From: Bermanella sp. WJH001
GTDB taxonomy: Bacteria; Pseudomonadota; Gammaproteobacteria; Pseudomonadales; Oceanobacteraceae
DNA: 64,000 bases
Assembly: GCF_030070105.1 (NCBI RefSeq)
Contig: NZ_JASJOO010000002.1
Location: 1,550,001-1,614,000, forward strand
Direction: 5' to 3'
Every line of letters begins with the position of its first letter. The first letter of the stretch is position 1. The notes beneath the pieces are model-generated. The model saw only the letters and a list, made by a program, of their open reading frames with translations, was not told the origin of the DNA and ran no database searches. Position numbers and translations under genes: made by a program. Below are positions 62,851 through 64,000 of the stretch, one piece after another.

Positions 62851-64000
62851 TTAACCGGCCTTAGAGCGGTGCTGCCATATCCCTTCAAAAATGCGCTTAA
62901 GCCAAGCCAATTGCTCTGCATCTACCTTCGCCACATGACCATACGCACTTTGATTAAACTGACTTAAAAATGCATTGACGTCTTGGTTATGCCAATTAGG
63001 TAAATTTAACTCTTGTAATAACGTCATAAAATCTGCCGCGGTACTAAATTGATGCGCTTTGTTTTGTAAACGCAAGCTGGTTTTAATGGCATCAAAATAA
63101 AACTCATAATCGTGTAAGGTACCGCGCAACTCATAAGCTGCCACGTTTTTCTTTAACTGATATTCAAGCCACGTAGGTTTTAATTGTCGGTATATCATCC
63201 ACACAACCGCCAAAGCCACCAATGCCGCAATAATATAAACCCCAAACGTTACCGCTACCCATTTTAAACTCAGCAGCAATACACTCACAGCCATTACAAG
63301 GCTCTGCCAAAATTGTAATAACATTTTACTGAGTGACCATTGTACTTGTTGCTGTTCAAGAATATCTAATTGGCGCTCGACATATTCATTTACTTTTTCG
63401 TAGGTCAGCGTTTGCTCGGTTTGTTCTTGAGGCAACTGATAGTAACTGGTTGGCTCGTAAGGCACCCAACCAAAACCTTCATGGTAGGCTTCTGTCCAAG
63501 CGTGAGCGTCGGTACCACGCACTTCAATAAAACCGGTTAAAGGATTTTGGTCAGTGGCGGCATAACCATTTACCACACGTGACGGTATACCCTGTGTGCG
63601 TAACATCAGTGCCATGGCACTGGCAAAAAATTCACAATGGCCATATCGAGTTTCAAATAAAAATTCAGATAACGGGGTTTTACCCTGTGACTCGATCACA
63701 GTATCTAAGGTATATGCATAATGCTCGCGTAAGTGCTGTTCAAGGTTATGAGCTTTTTCCCATGATGTTTTACCATCACCCACCACCTCTTGGGCAAGTT
63801 GTACAATGCGAACATCAAGTTGATTAGGTAATGATAAATAGCGGTATAAGTTGGATTCGTTGACAGGGTAAACCGGTCTACCCATATGCCAATGATGACT
63901 CATAGCCCCACGATACGCGGTGCCTTTTTTTAATTTATCAGGAACACGAAAACTGCCATATTCATCAACCGTTAATGCCGATGCCGGAAAGTCTAAAACG
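62851..64000 (-). CDS. TgpA-like transglutaminase membrane protein, 5' part outside window
   Basis: The frame stays open to the right edge, so the N-terminal membrane region (DUF3488 in TgpA) lies beyond the window; a Met at 63903 is internal, preceded by coding-like residues SFRVPDKLKKGTAYRG. The visible part has the transglutaminase core with catalytic Cys in RYGHCEFFASAMALMLRTQGIPSRVV, His in DAHAWTEAYHEGFGWVPYEPT and a following Asp/Pro context. One or two helices lie near the middle of the visible part (FWQSLVMAVSVLLLSLKWVAVTFGVYIIAALVALAVVWMI region), and a DUF4129-like C-terminal domain follows. TgpA is an essential periplasmic-domain protein in Pseudomonas with unknown substrate. Confidence 0.87.
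   Translation of the reverse strand, partial: VLDFPASALTVDEYGSFRVPDKLKKGTAYRGAMSHHWHMGRPVYPVNESNLYRYLSLPNQLDVRIVQLAQEVVGDGKTSWEKAHNLEQHLREHYAYTLDTVIESQGKTPLSEFLFETRYGHCEFFASAMALMLRTQGIPSRVVNGYAATDQNPLTGFIEVRGTDAHAWTEAYHEGFGWVPYEPTSYYQLPQEQTEQTLTYEKVNEYVERQLDILEQQQVQWSLSKMLLQFWQSLVMAVSVLLLSLKWVAVTFGVYIIAALVALAVVWMIYRQLKPTWLEYQLKKNVAAYELRGTLHDYEFYFDAIKTSLRLQNKAHQFSTAADFMTLLQELNLPNWHNQDVNAFLSQFNQSAYGHVAKVDAEQLAWLKRIFEGIWQHRSKAG

Noticed and set aside
1..64000. CRISPR array, prophage, IS element, tRNA or rRNA genes
   Set aside because: No spaced direct repeats, integrase, transposase, phage structural gene or RNA-gene fold was recognised anywhere in the window.

Overview
The window looks like the chromosome of a marine, respiring gammaproteobacterium on the Pseudomonas/Oceanospirillales side of the class (Bermanella-, Oleispira- or Thalassolituus-like). 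The basis is gene order and protein style. prmA, a DUF3426 zinc-ribbon gene, dusB, fis, purH and purD follow each other as in pseudomonads. The CRP is of Vfr type. The biotin operon is bioBFHCD. Coq7, a cis/trans fatty-acid isomerase and MksBEF are present. Base composition looks moderate to AT-rich by eye; it was not computed. There is no sign of a prophage, IS element, CRISPR array, rRNA or tRNA.

Layout. 0.2-1.8 kb: a two-REC diguanylate cyclase. 1.9-11.2 kb: housekeeping genes aroQ-accB-accC-prmA-DUF3426, dusB-fis, purH and purD. 11.3-20.4 kb: a hybrid sensor kinase, coq7, an OsmC-like gene divergent from a CRP/Vfr regulator, thpR, an HD-GYP response regulator and the cti isomerase. 20.5-23.0 kb: a minus-strand accessory block with a SprA-type metalloprotease, a small FlgC-tail-like protein, a secreted phospholipase-A2-like Cys-rich protein and an unknown periplasmic protein. 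23.2-29.4 kb: a plus-strand envelope cluster of a Met-rich lipoprotein, a CCGGG outer-membrane barrel, a CPIC thioredoxin-like lipoprotein, a TonB-dependent receptor and a PepSY membrane protein. 29.5-34.1 kb: bioBFHCD. 34.1-37.7 kb: comF, srkA, a small barrel protein and rsmC. 37.8-42.4 kb: an unknown anchored protein, dnaB and ffh. 42.5-48.5 kb: ypjD-corB, an EamA transporter, purT and small enzymes. 48.8-51.5 kb: small genes including two hydrolase families and a NADAR protein. 51.8-57.8 kb: mksFEB. 57.9-64 kb: cbiX, two small membrane proteins, trpDC, puuE and a TgpA-like transglutaminase cut by the window edge.

The most interesting part is 22.0-29.4 kb. Two promoters there, before the Met-rich lipoprotein and before the TonB receptor, carry almost the same palindrome (TGCGACA-ATT-TGTCGCA and one variant). 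The palindrome sits at exactly the same distance from an identical TAAAAT -10 box. This joins the two transcription units into one candidate regulon for import of a metal (copper is my guess from Met/Cys richness). A terminator-like hairpin lies within the signal-peptide codons of the barrel gene and another separates the receptor from the PepSY gene, so graded expression is likely. Other points of note are the PLA2-like secreted protein, an Mks condensin without its nuclease subunit, a BirA-type operator over the bioB promoter inside the comF coding region, a long hairpin in the purD leader, and GTAGG-type intergenic palindromes flanking the mks operon.
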